A DNA stretch of 64,000 nt, taken from positions 620,001-684,000 of the forward strand of contig NZ_JADBEJ010000008.1 in the NCBI RefSeq assembly GCF_014873915.1, read 5' to 3'. A model generated the notes under the pieces. The model did no database searches and was not told the origin of the DNA. It was given only the letters and a program-made list of their open reading frames with translations. Shown piece after piece: positions 32,592 to 42,023 of this stretch; within the stretch, counting starts at the first letter, position 1, and every line of letters begins with the position of its first letter. The stretch is from Amycolatopsis roodepoortensis (GTDB lineage: Bacteria > Actinomycetota > Actinomycetes > Mycobacteriales > Pseudonocardiaceae). Position numbers and translations under genes: made by a program.

Positions 32592-33362
32592 TTACTCGGT
32601 GGGGCGGCGTCGTTTGTCGCGGATGTAGATGACTGCCGGCTTGCCGTCGCCGGGGGTGCGCCGGTCGTGTTCGAACAGGGTGGTGGCGGTGATCAGGCCG
32701 CTGAGCTTGGGGTAGCCGTAGTTGCGTGGGTCGAAGTCCGGGCGTTGTTTGGTGATGATGCTGCCCACGGCGGCGAGTGCGGCCCAGCCGTCGTCGTCGG
32801 AGGCTGCCTCGACGGCGTTGCGCAGCTGGTTCACCAGTGCTGGGTCGGCCTTCAGCTGTGCCACTGCCGTAGCGGGTTTGGGCTTGGGGTCCGCCTCCGC
32901 CGGCGCGGCGGGATTGTGAGGGTGGGTGAGGTTCTCGGTGTAGATGAACTTGTCGCAGGCCGCGACGAAGGGCTGGGGTGTTTTGCGTTCGCCGAAGCCG
33001 TAGACGGTGAGGCCGGATTCGCGTAGTCGTGCGGCGAGTCTGGTGAAGTCGCTGTCGCTGGAGACGATGCAGAATCCGTCGAAGCGCCCGGAGTACAGGA
33101 GGTCCATCGCGTCGATGACCATCGCCGCGTCGGTGGCGTTCTTGCCGGTGGTGTAGGCAAATTGCTGGATGGGCTGGATGGACTGGGCCAGCAGGTGGTC
33201 TTTCCAGCCTTTGAGGTTGGTGCCGGTCCAGTCGCCGTAGGCGCGTTTGACGTGCGCGGTGCCGTACTTGGCGACCTCGGCCAGTAGTCCTTCAGTGATC
33301 GACGGTCGTGCGTTGTCTGCGTCGATTAGTACCGCGAGTCTGATGGTGTTCTCGCTGGCCAT
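32592..33362 (-). CDS. NYN-domain RNase-like protein with C-terminal LOTUS/OST-HTH-like domain
   Basis: A 256-residue protein. The NYN (PIN-like) domain occupies residues 1-150 with the expected acidic residues: Asp in AVLIDADNARPS, Asp in NATDAAMVIDAMDLL, and Asp in VSSDSDFTRLA, predicted to coordinate a metal for RNA cleavage. After a Pro/Ala linker the last 75 residues (LRNAVEAASDDDGWAALAAVG...YGYPKLSGLI) match the OST-HTH/LOTUS domain that often accompanies NYN. It sits in the island beside other effector-like genes, which fits a role in RNA control or defence; substrate unknown. Confidence 0.88.
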   Translation of the reverse strand: MASENTIRLAVLIDADNARPSITEGLLAEVAKYGTAHVKRAYGDWTGTNLKGWKDHLLAQSIQPIQQFAYTTGKNATDAAMVIDAMDLLYSGRFDGFCIVSSDSDFTRLAARLRESGLTVYGFGERKTPQPFVAACDKFIYTENLTHPHNPAAPAEADPKPKPATAVAQLKADPALVNQLRNAVEAASDDDGWAALAAVGSIITKQRPDFDPRNYGYPKLSGLITATTLFEHDRRTPGDGKPAVIYIRDKRRRPTE

Positions 33363-33847
33363 GGATCAAGCCCTTCGGTAAGTCGTCTGACCCTGGCGTC
33401 AGCCGACGTTTGGTCGATCATCCCGCAGCAACGCACTTCACCAGCGTCGTACCTCGTCTGCGACGTCGCCTCTGCCGACTTCCGCTGCGTTGATGATCAT
33501 GACTCGACGACGCAGGAATTCGGCACTGCGCCGGTTACCGGATCGGGAGCACTGGTCGCTCGCCCGCGGACCGGCAAGACGGATCAGTCCCAAGATTCCC
33601 ACCGTTCCGGAGTTGCGTCGTCGGGGCCCGGCGGCGGGTTACATCGCGGTGAGTGCGGTCTTCTGCGAGGTGCGGGAAGGCCACGGAACGCGGTAACGCC
33701 CGCCGAGCCATCGGCGACCTAGGTAGCGGCCCGGCAGCCCCTCCCCCCTCACTGCCGGGTCTTTTGCTGCGCTCGCGTGCCGACCTGCAGCTGCCGCCAC
33801 TATCGCAAGTGTGCGACGAGGTAAGCGCTAGAGCGGGGCTCCGATCC
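33363..33847. other. Island stretch without a convincing gene
   Basis: About 485 bases. A basic 68-residue frame at 33490-33696 on the plus strand ends 33 bases before a good terminator (33730), so a small gene or a non-coding RNA is possible, but start signals and family resemblance are missing. Nothing else is supported. Confidence 0.5.
33730..33765 (+). terminator. Terminator in the island
   Basis: Perfect 8-bp arms CCCGGCAG (33730-33737) and CTGCCGGG (33752-33759) followed by TCTTTT. It ends a plus-strand transcript whose gene is not identified. Confidence 0.7.
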
Positions 33848-34792
33848 TTAGAAGTCGGCGTCGCCGAGTGGGAAGTGCTTTTTGTCCCATTGTCGGCGTA
33901 GCGAGATCAGGGCGGCTCGATTTAGGACCGTGATCTCGGGCTTGTTCTCGTGTGTCGTTCGGGTGATGAGTCCTTGTAGCTCCAGGTAGAGGAGTGACGT
34001 GCGGAGCCGGTGGGTGACATAGCGGCCATTGTGTTTCGTTGCTGCGACTTTTGCGGCGGGTGAGTGCAGCAGGTCCGGGGCTCGCTGATGCCAGAGTTCG
34101 ACAAGTCGGGTGCGGTCGCAGGTCGGCTGGGCGTGGTCGGTGATCTCGAGGAGGAGGTCGGCGACGTCCACGGTCTCGCCGGAGACGGGTGTGCCTTGGA
34201 ACTCTATGAGTCCCTTCTTGATATGGCGAGCGGCACCGCGGCGGCCTCGTTCGGCGGCGACCGCGTCAGCGAGCCGGTAGCTCGCGTTGGCTGAGTTGGG
34301 CCAAGGGAGGAGCTGTAACCGGGCCCAGAGTGCGGTGTCGGCGAGTGATTCCTCGCCGGCATGGGCCTGGCGGTGGTCGTCAACAGCGAACGCCAGCGCC
34401 AGTAGCGAGCGCTGTAAGGACTCCACGACGCTGTCGCGATGGACCTGGCGGAGGCGGTCGGAGGCCAGGGCGAGGTATTGGTGCAGGACGATATTGAAGA
34501 GGCTGGCTCGTTCACGCCAGGCGATGAACTCGCGATACTGGCTGGCGTGCTCGACAGCGGTCATAAGCCCGGCGTCGTGTTGTTTCTCGGCGAGCTTGAT
34601 CTGGTCGCGGTGGCATGTGGCCGTGTGACTCGTTCGGGCTTCGATGATTTTCAGTACGCGGTAGGTCTGAGAGATGCGGTCGTCGGCGAGCAGGGCTTCC
34701 CACCTGCCGCGGTGCGATGGGTTGAGGGCTTCGCGGATGTAGTTCTCGGCGTCTTCGTCGTCTGTCGGGTCGTACGGGAGCGAGTTCGGCAC
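33848..34792 (-). CDS. Island protein of unknown function, paired with HTH gene
   Basis: A 314-residue, mostly helical soluble protein. I recognise no family. The first 30 residues are acidic (DPTDDEDAENYIREAL), the middle is helical and charged (RDQIKLAEKQHDAGLMTAVEHASQYREF), and the C-terminal 70 residues look like a winged helix (RYVTHRLRTSLLYLELQGLITRTTHENKPEITVLNRAAL). GTG 34792 is the best start, with GAGGGA six bases before it. It follows the HTH gene by 10 bases and forms an operon with it. It may act as a DNA-binding partner in an island-specific regulatory or replication system. Confidence 0.6.
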   Translation of the reverse strand: MPNSLPYDPTDDEDAENYIREALNPSHRGRWEALLADDRISQTYRVLKIIEARTSHTATCHRDQIKLAEKQHDAGLMTAVEHASQYREFIAWRERASLFNIVLHQYLALASDRLRQVHRDSVVESLQRSLLALAFAVDDHRQAHAGEESLADTALWARLQLLPWPNSANASYRLADAVAAERGRRGAARHIKKGLIEFQGTPVSGETVDVADLLLEITDHAQPTCDRTRLVELWHQRAPDLLHSPAAKVAATKHNGRYVTHRLRTSLLYLELQGLITRTTHENKPEITVLNRAALISLRRQWDKKHFPLGDADF

Positions 34793-34802
34793 GGTTGGTC
34801 CC

Positions 34803-35393
34803 TCACGGCGTGGTCGGTTCACTGTGGCAATCGGCGCAGAGCTGCGCGTTCGGCGGCAGCGGAGCGTCGACGAGGCCGATGCGTGCGCATCGGGTCAGGA
34901 CCGCGGTGTACTCCCCGAACTTGGTCGGTATCGGCTTCTCGTCGACCTGATGCACGACGTACGGGGCAGTGACGCCGACACATGTTTGGCCTGGAGTAGC
35001 AGCCGCGACCAGCTGTCCGGCGTCCGGCTCGTGCGGCAAGTCGAGGTCGAAGGGCGGCCAGAACAGCGCGTCTACGCCGAGCTGCGGCTCTGAATCGCGG
35101 GTGGGCGTGTGCAACGGGTGCACGGCCGTCAACACCACTGTTCCCGCTCGTACGGGGTGTCGGCCCGCTGCCGCAGTAGCGGACACCGATGAGGTTCGGA
35201 TTCTGCTGCCAGGGCGACGGATCTGGACTCCGTCCGCGACCAGAAAGGCGCGCACGGCCCGGACGGACAAGTGGTAGGCAGCCGCGAGGTCGCGCAAGGT
35301 AGCGCCAGCCTGATAACGGACGCTCAGGCCCAATGGCGGACGTGAGTCTCGGCGACGTCGTGACGAGGCGGCGCGCGCACTCCGGTGACCCAT
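34803..35393 (-). CDS. Helix-turn-helix protein of the island
   Basis: A 196-residue protein. An N-terminal HTH is visible, SVRYQAGATLRDLAAAYHLSVRAVRAFLVADGV (about residues 24-56), preceded by an Arg/Ser-rich stretch. The C-terminal half is unassigned and ends with cysteines (TRCARIG...AQLCADCHSE) that could hold zinc. ATG 35393 has AGGGA at good spacing. It is transcribed divergently from the truncated helicase and precedes the unknown gene at 33848. The product could control the island. Confidence 0.6.
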   Translation of the reverse strand: MGHRSARAASSRRRRDSRPPLGLSVRYQAGATLRDLAAAYHLSVRAVRAFLVADGVQIRRPGSRIRTSSVSATAAAGRHPVRAGTVVLTAVHPLHTPTRDSEPQLGVDALFWPPFDLDLPHEPDAGQLVAAATPGQTCVGVTAPYVVHQVDEKPIPTKFGEYTAVLTRCARIGLVDAPLPPNAQLCADCHSEPTTP

Positions 35394-35412
35394 CACCGTC
35401 CCTGTTCGTCCG

Positions 35413-37446
35413 GTGGTGTTCTGGTTGAGGCGTACATCAACGTCGGTGTCCTGGAAGGCGGGGTGTGCCGCCCCCTCACGAGAGGAGGCGGCGCCCCGAG
35501 ATCGGTGGCTAGGTAGCGGTGCCGGTACGGGCGACGTGATAGATCCAGAAGCGAAGAAACCGGCCGGCAGGCGTAGGAAGCTGTTTCCTTCGGACCAGCG
35601 CGAACACGTCATCGCCACTGGGTGGCGCCTGGTCGAGGAAGGTCAGACAGTTCTGGTCTTCTGTCCTCAGCGGAACTTCGTGGAGCCCTACGCCCGCAAG
35701 ATCGTCGATCTTTACAAACGAGGCCTGGTGGTATCAGTGCTGCCATCGGGCGTCGATCTGAGCGACGCGCTGGCCGTGGGGACTGAGTGGTTCGGCGCCG
35801 ACCATCCCATCCTGCAGTGCCTTCAGCTCGGCGTAGCCATCCATCACGGAGCACTGCCTGGTCCTTTCCGGCGAGAGATCGAGCGGCTCCTGCAACAAGG
35901 GATACTGAAGGTGACGATCGCCTCACCGACCCTCGCCCAGGGCTTGAACCTGTCAGCTTCTGCGGTGCTTTTCCACGGGCTACGCCGCGGCAGGGACCTG
36001 CTCTCCGGCTCTGAGTTCGCCAACGTCATTGGCCGTGCCGGTCGAGCCTTCGTTGACACAGAGGGTCTTGTCCTCTACCCGACATTCGACAAAATCCCGA
36101 CGCGGAGCCGCGACTGGCGCAGCCTGACACAAGAGGACAGTGGTAAGACTCTGCGGTCCGGGTTGATCGAAATCGGTGTCGCTCTTCTGCAAAGGATGAT
36201 CGACTCGCAGGGACACGCTTCCGTCGACTCCTTACTGACCTATCTCACCGGCGGGCTGGACTGGTCGCTCCCTGTCGTAGCTCAAGAGCCCAGTGAGCGG
36301 GGTGCCGCGGCAGCCGAAAGCTGGCGGTCAAACCTCGCATTGCTTGACATCGGAATCCTGAGCATCGTCGGGGACGGCGACCAAGCCATCGCCGGTGACG
36401 CCGCCACCCAGATCATCGCCGATGCGCTCCGCGACTCGTTGTGGGAACGTCAACTCAGACGCCAAGAAGACCTGGAACCGGCCTTGCGCGAGCTCGTTTA
36501 CAGCCGGACGCGGCACCTATGGCGGGCGTCCACTCCCTCTCAGCGTCGCGGCTGGTACCTGGCTGGATTGGGCGCCGTCGCTGGCTCCGAGCTTTCCAGG
36601 GTATCCGGAGAGATCGTCGCCCAAGCAGTCGAGGCTGAGACAGCCCTTCTCGAAGACGATCACGAGCTGGCTGCCAGCATGCTCGTGGCAATCGCGGAGA
36701 CCGTGTTCGACATGCAGGTCTTCCAGCCTGAAACGAGGCTGGTCAACTGGCGCGACGTACTGAAGGACTGGATACAAGGATCGGCACTAGGCGCCATCCC
36801 CGGCGAGCGTGTCGAGGTAGCCCGGTTCATTGAGGCCGACGTCGTGTACCGCCTGGTCTGGGGGATGGAAGCCGCCAGGCTCTACGAAACCGCTCAGAAC
36901 AACATCGACACAGAACTCCTGTCAGGCTCGGCGGTGGCCGCAATCGAGACAGGAACCTGCAGCCAGCAAGCCTCGATCCTCATACGCTCCGGCTTCGACC
37001 ACCGCCTCGCCGCCATCACAGCCGTCACAGAAACTGACGCCACCTTCGACTCAGCCGCCAGCATGCGCCAGTGGATCGCCGACCTCGATCCCATCCTGGC
37101 ACTTGATCAAGACTGGCCTACACCCGAATCACGCTCTGCGTGGGAAGCATTTACTAACCCCTTACGGACACGTCGTTCGCGTCGGTGGCGTCGTGAGGAT
37201 GAGGATGTGCAGAATGTTACTTGGTACGGCACGACGCCGGATCCCGGCACTTGGCTCCGTGTGACGGATGCCGCTCCAGGCAAGATCAGAATTTGGTCCA
37301 CAGGCTTCGACGCGCTCGGCGAGGCAACCGTTCTCCTCGATCAAGGGCGACTAGGCATCTTGCGCGCGCGTCGTCACGATGTTGGTTCCGGGATTCGACT
37401 TATCTACCGTGGCCCAGGCGACCTGTTGCCGAGCAGCAACGCTTAG
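35413..37446 (+). pseudogene. C-terminal half of a Ski2-like superfamily 2 helicase (N-terminal lobe missing)
   Basis: The 677-codon frame begins abruptly in the second RecA lobe. Motif IV is TVLVFCPQRNFVE, motif V TIASPTLAQGLNLSASAVLF, motif VI EFANVIGRAGRAFVDTEGLVLYP. Motifs I and II (Walker A and DExH) are absent, and the first ~40 codons do not look like helicase. The lobe is of the Ski2/Brr2 type, also found in defence helicases such as HamB. A deletion seems to have joined the helicase to the divergent HTH gene's upstream region. Residues 490-677 are a conserved-looking but unassigned C-terminal part. In-frame GTG 35536 could still make a fragment. TTA codons at 36232 and 37162. Confidence 0.75.
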
Positions 37447-37788
37447 ACAACGCGGCCCGTCTGCGACCTCTGTCTGTTGCCTCAGGACGCGGGCAACGAT
37501 CATGCGCGGTGGGGCTGGCTACGGTGCTGGCCAATACTCAGCTTATCCTCACGTCCTCTCGCCTGCAGCGGGTTTGTGGTCTACGAAGCCGTGGCGGTTG
37601 GCGAGGTCAATCTAGGATGCCGGTATGATCGCGTCCGGCCGCTAGGCGCGGGCCACTCTCCGAGTGCTTCAGTGTTGCCCACTCAACACCTGCACGACCG
37701 AGGACAAGAGGCTGTGACAGCCTCGCGCCTCCCATGACATTCGACCCCGAATCGCAGGGGAGTGGGCGCCTGCCGGGAGAGCACGACC
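37447..37788. other. Island spacer, nothing recognised
   Basis: About 340 bases between the helicase remnant and the zinc-finger gene. Frames here are short and overlapping, with no binding sites or family resemblance. A ribosome binding site for the downstream gene (GGGAGAG) is at its end. Confidence 0.5.
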
Positions 37789-39207
37789 ATGACCACGCGG
37801 TCACGTAGGCGTCACATCCGCGCCCAGATGGAGCAGACGGGCGAGTCCTACACGAAAACCTTGAGGAAGCTCCCCGCCCAGGCGAGCACGTCTGAAGAGC
37901 ACCATGCGGTGGCGGAGTTGACAGATCCGAACGTTCTATGCGGCGTCCGGCTGACTCTCACACGCGCCGGAGCTTCGGCGAAGGACTCCGTCGAGGGTGT
38001 CGTGATCTCCAGCGTCCAGAGCGGCACTGGCGATTTCCGTTGGCGCGTAGCGCTGCTGTCTCCCTTCGAGGGAACGCAGTCAGGTGGCGTCATCGAAATC
38101 GCTGATGACAATACCTGGAATCTGGCGCCGTCGCTTGCCGACGTCGCCGCAGCAGCGGCGCGTCACGACGGCCGTTGCCCGGACGGCCGGCCGTGGTATC
38201 AGCCCGATCAAGTACCTGGTGATGTTCTCGCCACAGGTCCGGAGTTGCATCGGATGTTGCTGAAGCCACGCCTAGGGCAGCCGCCGATCGCGACGAAGAA
38301 GCTGCACAGGCAACCCGACAAGCTGCTCTATGCCATCGCCGACGCCGAACCGAAACAAGCCCGCACGACTGCCGAGGAACGGCGGTGGCGACGTGAGCGG
38401 ACCTGTGCAAATTGCGGCACCACGTCCACGTTGACGTTCAGTCCCGCCGAGGACGGCAAGCGCTATTGCGAGGAACATCGGGCGGACGCCAACCGACGCA
38501 CGGAGCAGCAACGAGCTGAGGACACGCGCGTACGAGCGTCGTTGAAGGCGCGCGAGATCGTGGACGATCCCGACACTGTGCTGGTTGCCATGACGTGGGA
38601 TCGAGAACTACAGGGTTACCCGTTCCGGATGGAAACCTTCGGTGGCGAGTTGGTCCTTGAGCGGGTCCTGCCCTATATCGCCGGTGCTGCGCTGCTAAGC
38701 ACCACTGTCGACGACCTGCCGAGTTGGGTCAGCGACTCGCAGAATCTCGCGTGCGTGGGCAAACGGCTGATCGAGGCGCCCGAGGCGGACCCTATGGGCG
38801 CCTTCCGTAAGTTGCTGCGTGCCGGTGGCCAGGTGTTCGCGGACGGCGATCTGACTCCCCGCGATGCGGACAACCTCGTCGGCCTCTACCGGGCCTTCAT
38901 CGGTCCTCCCGATGCCTCGGCTGGTCATGACATGCCGACCGTGAACTGGAAGAAGTCGACGCGAACAGCCGTGGACGTGATCGATGGCGTGCGCGACGTG
39001 CTCCGTGAGATGGCTGCCGTCCCGCTAACCGACGATGAGATCAAACGGGCGAAGCGACCGAACAGAGTTCGTCGATCGAAGCGCTATCGGTTTTACGAGT
39101 CTCGGCGGTCGATTTTGGCGATACGGCAGGACGACAGGAGACTCGCTGCACGTATCTACAACGACGCGACTGGACACGGTGCTGAACAGGCAAAACTGGG
39201 CGGCTGA
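37789..39207 (+). CDS. Island protein with zinc-finger-like motif, unknown function
   Basis: A 472-residue soluble protein. The N-terminus (MTTRSRRRHIRAQMEQTGESYTKTLRKL) is a basic helix seen at the start of various actinobacterial plasmid and island proteins. The middle has CANCGTTSTLTFSPAEDGKRYCEEH (about residues 205-230), a probable four-ligand zinc site. The last part is helical and very basic. ATG 37789 is preceded by GGGAGAG. No enzymatic motif is visible. It may bind nucleic acid. Confidence 0.6.
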   Translation: MTTRSRRRHIRAQMEQTGESYTKTLRKLPAQASTSEEHHAVAELTDPNVLCGVRLTLTRAGASAKDSVEGVVISSVQSGTGDFRWRVALLSPFEGTQSGGVIEIADDNTWNLAPSLADVAAAAARHDGRCPDGRPWYQPDQVPGDVLATGPELHRMLLKPRLGQPPIATKKLHRQPDKLLYAIADAEPKQARTTAEERRWRRERTCANCGTTSTLTFSPAEDGKRYCEEHRADANRRTEQQRAEDTRVRASLKAREIVDDPDTVLVAMTWDRELQGYPFRMETFGGELVLERVLPYIAGAALLSTTVDDLPSWVSDSQNLACVGKRLIEAPEADPMGAFRKLLRAGGQVFADGDLTPRDADNLVGLYRAFIGPPDASAGHDMPTVNWKKSTRTAVDVIDGVRDVLREMAAVPLTDDEIKRAKRPNRVRRSKRYRFYESRRSILAIRQDDRRLAARIYNDATGHGAEQAKLGG

Positions 39208-39482
39208 GGAAGGCTCCTGACGGCCGTGGCGTGAGGTGTTAGCCGCTGGCGGAGGTTTTGTAGTCGGAAGACGGCAGGACCTCCGCGCGCAGCTCCTGCC
39301 ACCGGTGTCGCGTGCACGTGAGGGCCAGCGTCCAGGCCCGGAGTGGCGATGGCGCTATCGGCAGTCACGGCTCGTTGAGGAGGCGCTACGGTGCTGAGTG
39401 TTGGGTGAGGTGAAGGAACGCGACGGAGGTCAGCCTCACTCGGTGGCGTCGCGTTCCGCATGCGGTCGGCCGTAACTGGCGT

Positions 39483-39902
39483 TCAGATGAGTTTGGTGCG
39501 CAGCGCCAGCTGGTCGTTGTCGCGGTCGCGTCGTAGCCGGCCTCGCCGGTCGGCGGCCAGGTCGGATGGCTTGATCACCACGAGGCGCAGCCCGTGAGCG
39601 GGGATCAGTTGGTCTCGACGCTGGTCGTACAAGGCGCGTTGTTGGCCGCGGTGGACACCGCTGACGGTGAGCCGGTCGGGTTTGTCGAAGTGCGGGACGG
39701 GCTGGTTGTGCTGGATCTCCCGGTATTCGACCACGAGCTGATGATCGGGCCAGTAGCTGTCGACGGGCAGCCGGACTGTGCGCCCGTTTCTGCCGGGATC
39801 CCCGCGCAGCCAGTCGAACCGGGCTTGGCGCTGGCCGCGCTCGCCCAGGATCTCGTCGCACAAGTCCAGCACGTAAGCTTCGTCGCTGTCGACACGCCTC
39901 AT
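39483..39902 (-). CDS. Predicted PDDEXK-like nuclease
   Basis: A 139-residue protein that reads as a restriction-endonuclease-like core: DEAYVLDLCDEILGERGQRQARFDWLRGD, then LPVDSYWPDHQLVVEYREIQHNQ (D...ExK-like strand pair with Asp and Glu) and GQQRALYDQRRDQLIPAHGLRLVVIKPSDL, as in DUF559/VSR-type nucleases. It looks like a recurrent actinobacterial family rather than a random frame. ATG 39902 is the start, with no strong binding site. A different frame just upstream (VKLVVELDVPATMAIRVDNRR, to about 39975) also reads as protein, which may point to a frameshift or a preceding overlapping gene. Confidence 0.6.
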   Translation of the reverse strand: MRRVDSDEAYVLDLCDEILGERGQRQARFDWLRGDPGRNGRTVRLPVDSYWPDHQLVVEYREIQHNQPVPHFDKPDRLTVSGVHRGQQRALYDQRRDQLIPAHGLRLVVIKPSDLAADRRGRLRRDRDNDQLALRTKLI

Positions 39903-40172
39903 CGTGGCTATCGTGCCAGGTGACGGCGACCCGACGGTTGTCGACGCGTATCGCCATCGTCGCCGGCACGTCCAATTCGACGACGAGCTTGACACATCGA
40001 CGCGAACGCCCGACATGGGAACGGTCATGGTCATCGCCGTCCCTCTTAGCCTCTCGTGCTGGCGGGCGAGGTCGTCGGCCGCCTGGCGAAGGAAATGCAG
40101 ATTCTTGGTGATCTCGCTGATCCCGCGCTGGTCGGCACCCCTGAATCATCGGGTGCCGACCAGCCGGGTGTT

Positions 40173-40481
40173 TCATGTCCTGGTGGGAACCGGCCCGTTC
40201 GGGGCCGTCACTCCATCACTGGCCTTCAGCAAGAAGAGATCAATGAAAAGCGCGCCGATAAATGCGACGGCACTCACCACAAGCAGGACAATCCATACAG
40301 TTTTCCTGGTACGTCGATAGCCGAGAGCCGAGAATGCCCCAGAGGCCACAGCGAATAACGGAGCCACCAATGGAAAAGCGAAAACCAATACAACTGAGAC
40401 TGTTGCCCCAAGAACTCCGCTCATGATGGCTGATGGAGATCCGAAGCTGCTGCTACGGGTGTCCCTGCTGGCGGTAGTCAT
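40173..40481 (-). CDS. Small membrane protein, unknown function
   Basis: A 102-residue protein with two transmembrane helices: GVLGATVSVVLVFAFPLVAPLFAVASGAF (about 22-50) and KTVWIVLLVVSAVAFIGALFIDLFLL (about 60-85), joined by a short basic loop (GYRRTRK). No family is recognised. It lies just downstream of the secreted-protein gene in the island, 19 bases away, and could be its partner. Confidence 0.65.
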   Translation of the reverse strand: MTTASRDTRSSSFGSPSAIMSGVLGATVSVVLVFAFPLVAPLFAVASGAFSALGYRRTRKTVWIVLLVVSAVAFIGALFIDLFLLKASDGVTAPNGPVPTRT

Positions 40482-40500
40482 GGCTCAAGTGTGGCACAAA

Positions 40501-41145
40501 TCAGTCGCCGATGTTGCACGAGTTCGAAGGCAACCAATGCACACCGTCCGCGTTCACGCGGCCCTGCAGGCAGGTTGTGGGGTGCGCGATATCCCAGGGG
40601 CCCGCGCCGAGAACGAAGTAGTACTGAGCAACGCCGCGTCCCTCCCAGCCGGGGTTCGCAGTCCAGCTGATGGGGTCCTTGTCGATACGCCAGCCGGGTG
40701 TGCTGGTCTCACCGCCGACATTGTCGACCCACACGTGATAGACACGGCCGTTGCTCACGCAGATCGCGGTGTGCTGCCAGTAGCTGTACAGCGTGTTCCC
40801 GGTCAACCCCTTGCCTGCGCCGCGGAAGCTGACATACCAGCATCCGTCCGCCTCCAGCGCTTCTTTCAGGGAGTTCACCCTTTTGCCCTCATTGCCGGCC
40901 AGTCCCGTGCCCACCACCTCGGTCTCCACTTTCGCCACCGCTGTCGCCGCGGTGAACGCCTCTCGCTCGGCAGGCGGCAGGGCGGTGTAGGCGGCCTTCG
41001 GGTCAGGCGAGGAGAAGACCCTCTCCGCGACCTTGATCCCATCGATCGGAGTCTGGCCCTCGGCGATCGCACTTGTCGATCCCGACAACACCATGGCTGC
41101 CGCGAGTGCTGCGAGAACACCAAATCTCTTTGTTTTCTTGAGCAA
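40501..41145 (-). CDS. Secreted island protein, unknown function
   Basis: A 214-residue protein with a clear signal peptide (MLKKTKRFGVLAALAAAMVLSGSTSAIA, cleavage before EGQTP). The mature part has four Cys and aromatic-rich beta-like segments (DGCWYVSFRGAGKGLTGNTLYSYWQHT, RVYHVWVDNVGGE) with no family I recognise. It begins with TTG, supported by GAGGGG eight bases upstream; no in-frame ATG exists near. It may be a secreted effector or surface factor carried by the island. Confidence 0.7.
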   Translation of the reverse strand: MLKKTKRFGVLAALAAAMVLSGSTSAIAEGQTPIDGIKVAERVFSSPDPKAAYTALPPAEREAFTAATAVAKVETEVVGTGLAGNEGKRVNSLKEALEADGCWYVSFRGAGKGLTGNTLYSYWQHTAICVSNGRVYHVWVDNVGGETSTPGWRIDKDPISWTANPGWEGRGVAQYYFVLGAGPWDIAHPTTCLQGRVNADGVHWLPSNSCNIGD

Positions 41146-41386
41146 AAATACATCCCCTCATAATGGGCGCTCATGTCGCCCGTACGGCGCGCCGAAGCGA
41201 ATGCTTCAAATGGCGCGAGGCGAACATTACAACACAGCCCCGAGATGGGGCGACAAACTATTGGCAAATTAGGCCACGCGCAGTTGCTCTCTACGCCGAA
41301 TGGAGTCGATCACCTGCTTGGCAATTTTCATTGCACGGCAACGTATACAGGCCATTCGACTCGCGTAAACGACTCCTTTTTCGCCG

Positions 41387-41908
41387 ATGCGCGCGTTTTC
41401 CACTGTCGCGCAGCGAACGGGCCGCGAAAAGCGTACTGAACGATCAAAACAGGGATGTCGGCCCGGCCTTGGAAGCCGGGCAGTCCGCCGGTCTGCGGTC
41501 ACGTCGGCATCCTCTCGCGCGTCCTCGCGCCGCAGCGCCGACACGGTGTATTGGACGCTGCCGACGGCCGTGCTGAAAGGATCGCTGTCCCGTGTGCGCG
41601 CCACGCTGGCGACACTGGTCGCCGAACTGAGGGCGAGCACCCCGCACGGGCAAGCCCTTCCTGATAAGGCCGCTGCCGACGGTGCCGTTCAGCTCATCGT
41701 CACAGGAGACCGCAACACGGTCACCTTCGCCACGCAGCAGACTTAGGGCGGCGGCTCGAACAACGTCTTCATAGGGGCAGGTGAGCCCGACGCACCGAAA
41801 CGCGGATGGCAACGGTGGAAGAAACCCGGAACCGTCATCGTGGGTCTGGCCACGATCGGCGGCACCGTGGTCTGCGTTCTGACCTGGCTTGATTGGACAC
41901 CGTGGTAA
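41387..41908 (+). pseudogene. Membrane-tail protein gene interrupted by in-frame TAG
   Basis: Reading through a TAG at 41744-41746 in the same frame joins a upstream part ending AVQLIVTGDRNTVTFATQQT to a downstream part GGGSNNVFIGAGEPDAPKRGW... that ends in a membrane helix (TVIVGLATIGGTVVCVLTWLDW) and TAA at 41906. The TGDRNTVTF/GGSNNVFIG repeats belong together, so the stop is probably a mutation rather than a gene boundary. The first ~50 codons do not look coding; the true start may be GTG 41546. In an intact state it would be a small protein with a beta-repeat part and a C-terminal anchor. Confidence 0.6.
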
Positions 41909-42023
41909 GAGCCGCGAATCGCGCTGTTCACGCGGAACCCGGCCCCTCCGGGCTGTGAAGCGTTCCGAGTGCGGGCTCTGGCGATGTGGCGGAGCGCTTC
42001 GTTCTCGAGTCTAAGGTTTGTCC

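Noticed and set aside
33490..33696. 68-residue basic frame in the island
   Set aside because: A terminator follows it, but no binding site, family resemblance or codon signal supports it; kept only as a note in the gap entry.
35413..37446. Hachiman (HamB) defence helicase
   Set aside because: The C-terminal lobe is of a compatible class, but the ATPase lobe and a HamA/DUF1837 gene are missing, so the name is not justified.
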